Assembly: GCF_900177625.1 (NCBI RefSeq)
Contig: NZ_FXAU01000008.1
Location: 1-64,000, forward strand
Reading direction: 5' to 3'
Source of the DNA: Sphingobacterium psychroaquaticum
GTDB taxonomy: Bacteria > Bacteroidota > Bacteroidia > Sphingobacteriales > Sphingobacteriaceae
DNA: 64,000 nucleotides
The notes under the pieces were generated by a model. It searched no databases. It saw nothing but the letters and a program-made list of their open reading frames with translations, and was not told the origin of the DNA. Of the stretch, positions 33,858-41,876 are shown in pieces. The stretch's first letter is position 1. The number at the start of each line of letters is the position of its first letter. Position numbers and translations under genes: made by a program.

Positions 33858-35093
33858 TTACTCCAATGACTTTGAAAGCTTAGCCTTGCTGAGCATAAAC
33901 TCACGATATTTAAACTCCCCACTTTTCAAACCAATAACGGCACCAAAATTTATTACATTTTCGTCTGACTTCATTTTAAAGAGGGCGGATCGGTAAGCGT
34001 TACGCTCCACCAGTGGCCTTGGAAACACCTGAAAATTAACACCATCTTTGGAATACGCCACATACAACGCTTCACAATTATATCGCGTGACATCACCTAC
34101 CGCCAAACATAAAAAATAAAATCCGTCAACATACTCCGCATGAATATGCCAAGGAGAGTATTTCGCATCGACTTGCTCCCATGGCTTGCTCAAAAAATTA
34201 ACAATCTTACTGCGATTAAAAGGTGTAAAATTAAGCCCATCTGCCGATGTACGTTGAATAACAAAAGATTTATCCTTTCCTTTAAAATTTTTCGCACCTG
34301 TGTTTAGTTCAATTTCATAACTTTTAAACTCAGAACCATCATGAATAAAGCTGGGAGACAAAAGATGATTATTCTTTGGCGTATATGGAGAGTTGCTTGT
34401 GAAAGCAACGTCTAAAGGTTTCCAATTTATTCCATCGACAGAAACTTGCCTTACAATAGTTCGTTGTGCATTTTTTACCAATTTTTCTTTGTTATTAAGA
34501 CTCTTTGCTCCTCTTCGCTTTAAGCCTTCGGCTGTAACAAAACTGGCACGGGAATATAAACTAAACTTATTATTAGCATAAACCCAGTCTACGTCAGACC
34601 AAAACCCTTGCTTTGGCTCAGTTTTTTGATCAATAAAACTCTCTTTTAAGCTCGGCGTTTCCTGGAGTGGGCTCTTTATTCCAACCGGACTTATCCAATT
34701 CAACCCATCATTTGACACGACCAAAGTTGGGTTTTCATACCTCTTTGCATCTTGACTCGTACCAACGGCTCCAAAATAGGGGGTAAATACCATCCAGTAG
34801 CGATACCCACGAAAGCCATCCGGGAAATACAAAACATCAGGGTGACAATAACTGTGATTTGTACCCGATATATTTTTTAAAAAGGCATGATTAGTCTCGC
34901 CCTTATAATTTGCATTAGCAATGACATTGATATTAATATTTCCAATATCAGTCAGATAGTTCAAGTTATCTGCATACTCCCCGCCCCTTCCAACAGTCGG
35001 AACATCCTCCGCATAAAAGCTGTGCTCTTCTCTTGAGCATGAAAAGTTCAAACATATAAATATGATGAACAAACCAAAAAAACGATGCGACAT
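33858..35093 (-). CDS. Lipoprotein with GH43/GH32-type beta-propeller fold
   Basis: 411 aa. Signal peptide MSHRFFGLFIIFICLNFSC with lipobox at C19, so it is membrane-anchored and probably surface-exposed. The mature part shows repeated blade-like segments of the type 'SNDGLNWISP', 'SVDGINWKPL', 'SADGLNFTPF' and 'SKDGVNFQVF', with HPDVLYFPDGFRGYRYWMVF near the start. These are characteristic of five-bladed propellers of GH43/GH32/GH68-like proteins. The usual three acidic catalytic residues cannot be assigned with confidence. First gene of a probable three-gene unit with the GT2 and GT4 genes; its promoter is at 35131-35160. Could trim or bind the polymer made by this locus. Confidence 0.72.
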   Translation of the reverse strand: MSHRFFGLFIIFICLNFSCSREEHSFYAEDVPTVGRGGEYADNLNYLTDIGNININVIANANYKGETNHAFLKNISGTNHSYCHPDVLYFPDGFRGYRYWMVFTPYFGAVGTSQDAKRYENPTLVVSNDGLNWISPVGIKSPLQETPSLKESFIDQKTEPKQGFWSDVDWVYANNKFSLYSRASFVTAEGLKRRGAKSLNNKEKLVKNAQRTIVRQVSVDGINWKPLDVAFTSNSPYTPKNNHLLSPSFIHDGSEFKSYEIELNTGAKNFKGKDKSFVIQRTSADGLNFTPFNRSKIVNFLSKPWEQVDAKYSPWHIHAEYVDGFYFLCLAVGDVTRYNCEALYVAYSKDGVNFQVFPRPLVERNAYRSALFKMKSDENVINFGAVIGLKSGEFKYREFMLSKAKLSKSLE

Positions 35094-35130
35094 AAATAAT
35101 GATTAATGAATCAGTACCTTAACGGTGAGA

Positions 35131-35160
35131 CAAATATAAACGCTACAGCGATATCTGCAA
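35131..35160 (-). promoter_or_regulatory. Promoter of the lipoprotein-GT2-GT4 unit
   Basis: Minus strand: TTG (35160-35158), 19-nt spacer, TATATTTG (35138-35131). Both elements and spacing fit the Bacteroidetes consensus. The start codon lies 37 nt downstream. Confidence 0.75.
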
Positions 35161-35200
35161 TAGAAGGTGTCAAACTTTCTTTATTCTCCTAAAAAACCGA

Positions 35201-35208
35201 TATTTTTG
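35201..35208 (+). promoter_or_regulatory. -7 box of aspS
   Basis: TATTTTTG, exact TAnnTTTG, 23 nt before the ATG; TTTC at 35176-35179 is a near-match -33 at 21-nt spacing. It is divergent from the lipoprotein promoter. Confidence 0.6.
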
Positions 35209-35231
35209 TACGGTTTTAAAATCAGTATATA

Positions 35232-36986
35232 ATGCACAGAACACATACCTGCGGCGAGTTAACATTAGCCGATCTTGGAAAATCAGTAACCTTGAGTGGT
35301 TGGGTACAGAAATCACGTGACCTGGGAGGCATGACCTTCATTGATGTACGTGACCGTTATGGTATTACACAATTGACTTTTAACACTGATGATGACGAAA
35401 CATTACGTGCACGTGCTCGCGAACTAGGTCGTGAATATGTTATTAAAGTTACTGGAACAGTAATCGAACGCTCCAGTAAGAATAGCAAAATCCCGACCGG
35501 AGAAATCGAAATCAAAGTAGCCGACTTAGAGATCCTAAACGCGGCGAAACTACCTCCTTTCACCATTGAGGATGAAACAGATGGAGGAGATGATATCCGA
35601 ATGAAGTTTCGTTACCTCGACCTGCGTCGTAACCCTGTCCGTCAGAATCTAATCCTACGCCACAAAATGGCGCAGGAAATCCGTCGTTACCTTGATAGCG
35701 AAGACTTTTTGGAAGTAGAAACGCCCGTACTCATCAAATCGACACCCGAAGGGGCGCGCGACTTTGTTGTACCTTCCCGTATGAACCCCGGTGAATTCTA
35801 CGCCCTTCCACAATCGCCTCAAACATTTAAACAACTGTTGATGGTTTCCGGTTTCGACCGCTACTTTCAAATTGTAAAATGTTTCCGTGATGAAGATTTA
35901 CGTGCCGACCGTCAGCCGGAATTTACACAGATCGACTGTGAGATGGCTTTCGTAGAGCAAGAAGATATCCTAAACATGTTCGAGGGGCTTACAAAACACC
36001 TCTTCCAACACGTAAAAGGCATTGATCTGGGTACCGTACCACGAATGACCTATGCCGAAGCTATGCGTCTTTATGGTTCCGACAAACCCGATACCCGCTT
36101 TGGGATGCAGTTCGTTGAACTAAACGATATAACAAAAGACAAAGGGTTCCCTGTATTTGATGCGGCAGAACTTGTTGTCGGTATCAATGCCAAAGGTTGC
36201 GCACACTATACACGCAAGCAATTGGATGCATTGACTGATTTTGTGAAACGCCCACAGATTGGTGCAACAGGCCTTGTCTATGCACGTTACAACGAAGATG
36301 GAACTATTAAATCGTCGGTTGATAAATTCTATTCGCCTGAAGATTTACAAGCATGGTCAGCAGCATTTGATGGAGAAGCAGGTGACTTATTCCTGATCAT
36401 GGCAGGCCCTAAAGATAAAGTGCGCAAACAACTGAACGAACTTCGTCTTGAAGTGGGACAACAACTCGGTTTACGTGATAAAAACAAATTCTCTCCACTG
36501 TGGGTAATCGACTTCCCACTGCTAGAGTGGGATGAAGATACAGAACGTTACCACGCTATGCACCACCCATTCACCTCCCCGAAACCAGAAGATATCGCAC
36601 TTTTGGATAGTGCTCCGGGCGAAGTGCGTGCCAATGCATACGATTTAGTCATTAATGGTGTCGAAATTGGAGGAGGTTCAATCCGGATACACGACCGTGA
36701 GTTACAATCACTGATGTTTAAGCACTTAGGCTTTACACCAGAAGAAGCTCAAAAACAATTCGGCTTCTTGATGGAAGCATTTACATACGGTGCGCCACCA
36801 CATGGCGGTCTAGCTTTCGGTTTCGATCGTCTGGTCTCCATCTTTGCCGGACTAGATACTATCCGTGATGTTATTGCATTCCCGAAAAACAACTCCGGAA
36901 GAGATGTCATGATTGATGCGCCAGCGACCGTAGCTCCAGCGCAACTAGATGAACTGAGCTTAGCGCTTAATATAAAAGCTAAATAA
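35232..36986 (+). CDS. aspS: Aspartyl-tRNA synthetase, bacterial type
   Basis: 584 aa, class II synthetase with the bacterial insertion domain. N-terminal anticodon-binding OB fold (LSGWVQKSRDLGGMTFIDVRD), motif 2 region (FRDEDLRADRQPEFTQIDCEM), the GAD insertion in the middle, and motif 3 (GLAFGFDRLVSIFAG). Length matches the bacterial-type enzyme (about 590), not the shorter archaeal type. Own promoter and terminator; single-gene unit at the edge of the polysaccharide locus. Confidence 0.98.
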   Translation: MHRTHTCGELTLADLGKSVTLSGWVQKSRDLGGMTFIDVRDRYGITQLTFNTDDDETLRARARELGREYVIKVTGTVIERSSKNSKIPTGEIEIKVADLEILNAAKLPPFTIEDETDGGDDIRMKFRYLDLRRNPVRQNLILRHKMAQEIRRYLDSEDFLEVETPVLIKSTPEGARDFVVPSRMNPGEFYALPQSPQTFKQLLMVSGFDRYFQIVKCFRDEDLRADRQPEFTQIDCEMAFVEQEDILNMFEGLTKHLFQHVKGIDLGTVPRMTYAEAMRLYGSDKPDTRFGMQFVELNDITKDKGFPVFDAAELVVGINAKGCAHYTRKQLDALTDFVKRPQIGATGLVYARYNEDGTIKSSVDKFYSPEDLQAWSAAFDGEAGDLFLIMAGPKDKVRKQLNELRLEVGQQLGLRDKNKFSPLWVIDFPLLEWDEDTERYHAMHHPFTSPKPEDIALLDSAPGEVRANAYDLVINGVEIGGGSIRIHDRELQSLMFKHLGFTPEEAQKQFGFLMEAFTYGAPPHGGLAFGFDRLVSIFAGLDTIRDVIAFPKNNSGRDVMIDAPATVAPAQLDELSLALNIKAK

Positions 36987-37031
36987 AGTACGAAACTATA
37001 TTAGTACCGGCATACCTACCTGTACCAGAAT

Positions 37032-37071
37032 GCGGCAGTTTTCGAATTAAAGAAGGCTGCCGCCTTTTTTT
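37032..37071 (+). terminator. Rho-independent terminator of aspS
   Basis: GCGGCAG (37032-37038) and CTGCCGC (37057-37063) form a GC-rich 7-bp stem with an 18-nt loop, followed by CTTTTTTT. Confidence 0.85.
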
Positions 37072-37163
37072 GCTGTAAGATCAGTTTACAACATAAGGGC
37101 CGAGATTTCAAAGAAAAAGCTTGTTGCAGCAAACAGGAGGTCCTACAATTCAGAAAAAAGCAG

Positions 37164-37171
37164 TAGTTTTG
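37164..37171 (+). promoter_or_regulatory. -7 box 4 nt before a start codon
   Basis: TAGTTTTG, exact TAnnTTTG; ATG at 37176. No -33 at the proper distance. Implies a leaderless or near-leaderless mRNA. Confidence 0.45.
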
Positions 37172-37175
37172 TTCT

Positions 37176-38564
37176 ATGGCGCAAAAAATCGCAGACAAAT
37201 TTCTAAAAGATAGTACAGAAAAAGCCTTTGACCAACGTCATCGCGATATTATCAATACCAATATTGATAAATACACCCATGCTTTTGAAAATGCTAAGGA
37301 TAAGTTTTTTGATCTGCCTAACGCCAAAATAAAAGCTAATATCATCAAGTGGAAATCCATTGAAAACATGGATCGCTACCTCCTAGATTTCGAATCGAAC
37401 TTCACCCGGCGGGGTGGGCATGTCATTTGGGCGAACGATGCAAAAGAGGCACAAGAGGAAATCCAAAAAATCGTTGAGCAGCACGAGGCTAAACTTATCG
37501 TGAAGTCTAAATCTATGGCCACTGAAGAAATCGAGCTCAACCACTTCTTAGAAAAGCTAGGTATCGAAGCCGTCGAGAGCGACTTGGGGGAATTTATCAT
37601 CCAGTTGTTAGGACAAAAGCCGTATCATTTTGTGACGCCGGCCATGCACCTCAGCCTCGAAGATATCGCTAAATTATTCCACGAGAAGTTTGAAACGCCA
37701 TTAGATGCAACCGCTGAACAGCTCACACAAAAAGCACGGGAACTACTCCGAGAAAAATATACCCAAGCTGATATCGGAATCTCGGGCGCAAATTTTATTA
37801 TAGCGGATACAGGAAGCATAGCCATCACCGAAAATGAGGGCAATGCACGCTTGACAACGACCTTCCCAAAAGTACACATTGCAGTCGTTGGGATAGAGAA
37901 AATAATTCCAAGTATGCACGACCTGGATCTCTTTTGGCCGTTGCTTGCTTCACATGGAACAGGTCAAAATCTAACCGTATACAACACCATACTAAGTGGA
38001 CCACGTCAATCGAGAGAGACAGACGGTCCAGAAGAAATGTATGTTATCCTGCTGGATAATGGACGAACCAATCTCTTGGCAGAAAAAGAACAGCGCCAGG
38101 GTCTCTATTGCATCCGTTGCGGAGCCTGTTTAAATGTATGTCCAATCTATCAAAATATTGGTGGGCATACCTATGAAACAACCTACCAAGGTCCAATAGG
38201 TTCGTTAATTTCTCCACACTTGCACGGCATGAAGTCATTTAAGCACCTTAGCTATGCTTCTTCACTTTGCGGAAAATGCACTGAAGTTTGTCCCGTCGGT
38301 ATCGACATTCAGAAAATGCTCCTTTTAAATCGTCGGGATGCTGTCGAACAAAACCTGACAACGACCGCAGAAAAAAGAGCGTGGAAAGGGTTTACCTATG
38401 CCATTCAACGCCGAAAGTTAATCGACTTCTTTGGCGGCAAATTCAAAAACTTCTTCCTTCGGAATTTCTTTAAAAAGTCTTGGGGAGAACATCGAGACCT
38501 TCCAAAACTAGCCGATAAATCTTTCGCTAAGCAATGGAAGGAGCAAGATAAAAACGCAGGATAG
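37176..38564 (+). CDS. lutB: LutB/LldF-family iron-sulfur protein
   Basis: 462 aa. The N-terminal two thirds are the LUD domain (VKSKSMATEEIELNHFLEKLG ahead of GISGANFIIADTGSI; ITENEGNARLTTT). Two ferredoxin-type [4Fe-4S] motifs follow, CIRCGACLNVCP and CGKCTEVCP. In Bacillus the LutABC complex oxidises L-lactate to pyruvate. Here neither lutA nor lutC is adjacent, which is common in Bacteroidetes where they may lie elsewhere. The C-terminus is basic, with Phe/Lys-rich segments. Cytosolic or membrane-peripheral. Tail to tail with the TPR gene, 12 nt apart. Confidence 0.9.
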   Translation: MAQKIADKFLKDSTEKAFDQRHRDIINTNIDKYTHAFENAKDKFFDLPNAKIKANIIKWKSIENMDRYLLDFESNFTRRGGHVIWANDAKEAQEEIQKIVEQHEAKLIVKSKSMATEEIELNHFLEKLGIEAVESDLGEFIIQLLGQKPYHFVTPAMHLSLEDIAKLFHEKFETPLDATAEQLTQKARELLREKYTQADIGISGANFIIADTGSIAITENEGNARLTTTFPKVHIAVVGIEKIIPSMHDLDLFWPLLASHGTGQNLTVYNTILSGPRQSRETDGPEEMYVILLDNGRTNLLAEKEQRQGLYCIRCGACLNVCPIYQNIGGHTYETTYQGPIGSLISPHLHGMKSFKHLSYASSLCGKCTEVCPVGIDIQKMLLLNRRDAVEQNLTTTAEKRAWKGFTYAIQRRKLIDFFGGKFKNFFLRNFFKKSWGEHRDLPKLADKSFAKQWKEQDKNAG

Positions 38565-38576
38565 CCGATACGTGGA

Positions 38577-38918
38577 TTAATCGTCCCAGTCGTCGTCTTC
38601 CGACACACCCAAAGCCAAGTTATACGCACCTAACAACTCACCATAGGCATGGCGATTTCTTTTTTGTTGTGCGATCTCCATACCCTTTTGGTAAATGAGG
38701 AGTGCCTCCTCTTTTTCTTGTTGCTCTTCTAAGAACTTAGCATAGTGATAATACGTCCCTACATAATCAGCGTGGTCACGCACCAATTCCTCAAACCCAG
38801 CTCGTGTTTTTACAACATCACCCATTTTACGATATTCCATCGTCAATGCATATTTTAAAAATGGATCCTTCGGGCTCTCTTGTAAAAAAACAGTTAACTC
38901 CTCGATTCTATTTGACAT
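38577..38918 (-). CDS. Small TPR-type protein
   Basis: 113 aa from ATG 38918, chosen over an in-frame ATG 16 codons upstream because MSNRIEELTVFLQESPKDPF begins the first helical repeat. Helix-turn-helix units of about 34 residues are visible: DPFLKYALTMEYRKMGD, DYVGTYYHYAKFLEEQQEKEEAL, then YQKGMEIAQQKRNRHAYGEL. This is the TPR pattern, with positions for small residues kept. The C-terminus is acidic (SEDDDWDD). No signal peptide; cytosolic. Role unknown, likely a protein-binding helper. Confidence 0.8.
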   Translation of the reverse strand: MSNRIEELTVFLQESPKDPFLKYALTMEYRKMGDVVKTRAGFEELVRDHADYVGTYYHYAKFLEEQQEKEEALLIYQKGMEIAQQKRNRHAYGELLGAYNLALGVSEDDDWDD

Positions 38919-39388
38919 ATTACAATACTTGAATTTATCTACTCTTGATCCCTCAAAAATAATCATTTTGTTTTGTTAATACAGCCACCCTACTTAACCT
39001 CAAACAAGCAAACCCTCATTGTATTAATTCGAAGAAGCAAAATATTTTTAAATCACTAACTTCGGTTTTACCACTCGAGCTTTAACATATATTAAAATAC
39101 TATGCTAGCATAGAAAAATGACACTTCGTTGACCTTTCTGAAAACACACTTTTTTTTTAACATTTCATCAATAAAAAATAAAACAATATAGCCCTAACAA
39201 CAGTTTTATTAACGAAGTGGAATAAATAATAACAAATTGGCAAAAAAAGATACAATACATTAGCCCATTCAAGCCGCTTTAACATCTTGTAAATAGTCAA
39301 AAAAAATGATAGGTTTGTTATAATACGAACATTTAACAACCATTAGATAGTAAACCGAGCCGATTGAGGCTCCACAAAATTAGGATAT
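38919..39388. other. Long AT-rich leader region before etfBA
   Basis: 470 bp without a credible gene. It holds the etfB promoter at 39287-39317 and an inverted pair CACTTCGTT (39122-39130) / AACGAAGTG (39211-39219). Homopolymer A and T runs are frequent. Regulatory meaning of the inverted pair is unknown. Confidence 0.6.
39287..39317 (+). promoter_or_regulatory. Promoter of etfBA
   Basis: TTG (39287-39289), 20-nt spacer, TAGGTTTG (39310-39317): both elements and spacing fit the Bacteroidetes consensus. The predicted leader is about 65 nt. Confidence 0.75.
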
Positions 39389-40126
39389 ATGAAGATATTA
39401 GTTTGTATAAGCAATGTGCCCGACACAACGTCTAAAATCACTTTTAGTGATAATAACAGCACTTTTAACAGTGCGGGTGTTCAATTCATTATCAATCCAT
39501 ACGATGAGATTGCTTTATCAAAAGCGGTAGAATTAGCAGAAGGCGGAAAAGGTACGGTTACCGTACTACACGTAGGCGATGCTTCCTCAGAAGCAACGAT
39601 CCGTAAAGCTTTAGCTGTAGGCGCCGATGAAGCTGTTCGTGTCGATGCACCGGCACGCGACGCTTGGTTCGTTGCCAATCAAATCGCAACTTATGCTAAA
39701 GATCAAAATTTTGATTTGATCCTTACAGGGCGTGAGTCTATCGATTACAATGGAACACAAGTACCTGCTTTTGTTGCAGAACTCCTTTCTATTCCATCCG
39801 TATCCATTGCAAAAAAAATAGATATTTCTGACTCTTCAGCTACAGTCGAACGGGAGATTGAAGGAGGTAAAGAAATCTTAACAACGTCCCTCCCTTTAGT
39901 TGTAGGAACGGCGGAAGGTGTCGCAGAAGCGAAAATTCCGAATATGCGCGGTATTATGACGGCACGAACAAAACCGTTAAATGTGATTCCGGCAGTGGAA
40001 GTGGCCTCCTTATCAGCTATTAAAAGTTATGAAACACCAGCGCCAAGAAGCACTGTTAAACTTATCGACAAAGATAATGTGGCTCAACTCGTAGAATTAT
40101 TACATAGCGAAGCGAAAGTAATTTAA
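39389..40126 (+). CDS. etfB: Electron transfer flavoprotein, beta subunit
   Basis: 245 aa. Begins MKILVCISNVPDTTSKITF and contains FIINPYDEIALSKAVEL, the ADP/AMP-binding VLHVGDASSEATIRKALAVGADEAVRV, and LILTGRESIDYNGTQVPAF. With EtfA it takes electrons from acyl-CoA and other dehydrogenases to the ETF-quinone branch. Cytosolic heterodimer. 20 nt before etfA, one transcript; the good promoter upstream and the hairpin after etfA define a two-gene unit. Confidence 0.96.
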   Translation: MKILVCISNVPDTTSKITFSDNNSTFNSAGVQFIINPYDEIALSKAVELAEGGKGTVTVLHVGDASSEATIRKALAVGADEAVRVDAPARDAWFVANQIATYAKDQNFDLILTGRESIDYNGTQVPAFVAELLSIPSVSIAKKIDISDSSATVEREIEGGKEILTTSLPLVVGTAEGVAEAKIPNMRGIMTARTKPLNVIPAVEVASLSAIKSYETPAPRSTVKLIDKDNVAQLVELLHSEAKVI

Positions 40127-40146
40127 CCCCTTTAAGAAGAAATTTT

Positions 40147-41121
40147 ATGTCAGTATTAGTATATATAGAGAATGTTGAAGGTACCTTTAAGAAATCTGCT
40201 TTTGAAGCAGTCTCTTATGCAAAGGCGGTTGCCGATCTAGCCGGACAGGACATTATTGCCTTGAGTATTGGTCAGGTCGAGGAATCGGAATTGAATAAAA
40301 TCGGAACGTATGGTGTTTCTAATGTAGTGACGGTTAATACCGACCAACTGGGTCAGTTTGTAAACCAGGCTTACGCATCTGTAATTGCAGAGGTGGCAAA
40401 AAGTAAAAACGCATCTACCGTTATCTTATCCAATACCTTTTCAGGTAAAGGCCTAGCGCCTCGCATCGCGGCTAAGCTTTCTGCGGCCTTAGGCGCAGCG
40501 GCAACAGCTTTACCGACAGTAGACGGTAACAAATGGCAAATTAAACGCACGGTATTCTCAAGTAAAGCAATAGCGACAGAAGAACTATCGGCAGATAAAC
40601 GCGTTATCTCATTAAGTCCAAATGCCTTTGAGGTCAAAGAAAATCCTGTTTCTGTATCCGTTGAGAATTTTCAACCGAATGTAGCAGGATCAGACTTATC
40701 GACCGTTATTAAAGACATCGTTCGTGCAACAGATAAAGTTTCTCTTCCTGAAGCAGAAATTGTTGTATCGGCAGGTCGGGGCTTAAAAGGCCCTGAAAAC
40801 TGGGGCATGGTGGAAGAGTTAGCCGAAATATTAGGTGCCGCAACAGCATGCTCAAAACCCGTTTCGGATGCCGGTTGGCGCCCGCATTCTGAACACGTGG
40901 GACAAACAGGAATTGCTGTCAGTCCTAATTTATACATTGCTATAGGTATCTCAGGGGCAATCCAGCATCTTGCAGGCGTGAGCGCGTCAAAAACAATTGT
41001 TGTGATCAATAAAGACCCCGAAGCACCATTCTTCAAAGTAGCCGACTACGGTATTGTAGGTGATGCTTTTGAAGTTATTCCACAATTGATTGAAGCTTTC
41101 AAAGCGTATAAAAACAGTTAA
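40147..41121 (+). CDS. etfA: Electron transfer flavoprotein, alpha subunit
   Basis: 324 aa. The C-terminal FAD domain shows the signature SAGRGLKGPENWGMVEEL, then PVSDAGWRPHSEHVGQTG, ISGAIQHLAGVSASKTIVVIN and DPEAPFFKVADYGIVGDAFE. N-terminal half is the ETF alpha/beta Rossmann fold. Length and motif order are standard. Last gene of the etfBA unit, closed by the hairpin at 41143-41179. Confidence 0.97.
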   Translation: MSVLVYIENVEGTFKKSAFEAVSYAKAVADLAGQDIIALSIGQVEESELNKIGTYGVSNVVTVNTDQLGQFVNQAYASVIAEVAKSKNASTVILSNTFSGKGLAPRIAAKLSAALGAAATALPTVDGNKWQIKRTVFSSKAIATEELSADKRVISLSPNAFEVKENPVSVSVENFQPNVAGSDLSTVIKDIVRATDKVSLPEAEIVVSAGRGLKGPENWGMVEELAEILGAATACSKPVSDAGWRPHSEHVGQTGIAVSPNLYIAIGISGAIQHLAGVSASKTIVVINKDPEAPFFKVADYGIVGDAFEVIPQLIEAFKAYKNS

Positions 41122-41142
41122 ACGTATACATTGAAACAAAGT

Positions 41143-41186
41143 AAATGGCTAGACATCATTAAATTACGTCTAGCCATTTTTATTTT
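41143..41186 (+). terminator. Rho-independent terminator of etfBA
   Basis: AAATGGCTAGAC (41143-41154) pairs with GTCTAGCCATTT (41168-41179), a perfect 12-bp stem with 13-nt loop and T-rich tail. Confidence 0.85.
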
Positions 41187-41229
41187 GTCTTGAATATTCC
41201 CATCTTTGTATTCCTGTAAGGCTTTAAGA

Positions 41230-41856
41230 ATGAAGAAAATCAAATTAGATATTGTTGGATTATCCTACAGCCAAACGCAATCTGGCGCTTATGCCCTTGT
41301 GCTCGGAGAAGTTGGCGGAAACCGTAGGTTACCCATCATTATTGGCGGGTTTGAGGCGCAAGCTATAGCTGTCGAGATCGAAAAGATGCAACCTAGCAGA
41401 CCTTTGACACACGATTTGTTTAAAACTTTCGCCGATAATTTCAACATCGTCATTCAAGAGGTATTGATATACAACCTTATTGATGGTATCTTCTTTGCCA
41501 AAATAATATGTTCAAATGGTGCAAAACCAATTGAAATCGATGCGCGGACTTCCGATGCGGTAGCCTTGGCGGTACGTTTTGGAGCACCTATTTTCACCTA
41601 CGATTTTATTATGGATGCTTCAGGAATCGTTATCGAAACAAATGACTTGGCCTTCTTAGAAAATATCGACGCTCCAACAGCAAAAGAAAATATCACAACT
41701 CCAGCTCCAGACAAACCAAAGGAAAAAAGTCCAAAATCAACATATGGACACCTTAGCGACGAACAGCTGGAAGCGGATCTCAATAAAGCTATCGACAACG
41801 AACAGTACGAAGCTGCCGCAAAAATTCGCGACGAAATCGAGCGTAGAAAATCATAA
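41230..41856 (+). CDS. Bifunctional nuclease (BFN/DUF151) domain protein with UVR motif
   Basis: 208 aa from ATG 41230 (MKKIKLDIVGLSYSQTQSGA); an earlier in-frame start adds eight residues without support. Residues 1-135 are the BFN domain, with LPIIIGGFEAQAIAVEIE and DARTSDAVALAVRFGAPIF. After a Pro/Lys-rich linker, residues 173-208 form a UVR motif (LEADLNKAIDNEQYEAAAKI), as found in UvrB/UvrC and Clp ATPases. BFN proteins are known in plants as nucleases; in bacteria the role is unclear. Followed after 20 nt by the nucleoside permease, which suggests a nucleic-acid scavenging pair (inference). A near-match -7 (CATCTTTG) lies at 41199. Confidence 0.9.
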   Translation: MKKIKLDIVGLSYSQTQSGAYALVLGEVGGNRRLPIIIGGFEAQAIAVEIEKMQPSRPLTHDLFKTFADNFNIVIQEVLIYNLIDGIFFAKIICSNGAKPIEIDARTSDAVALAVRFGAPIFTYDFIMDASGIVIETNDLAFLENIDAPTAKENITTPAPDKPKEKSPKSTYGHLSDEQLEADLNKAIDNEQYEAAAKIRDEIERRKS

Positions 41857-41876
41857 TTAAAATAATAAGCCCATAT

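Noticed and set aside
38919..39388. Small RNA or riboswitch before etfB
   Set aside because: Only one short inverted pair 80 nt apart and homopolymer runs were seen; no known riboswitch core could be recognised.
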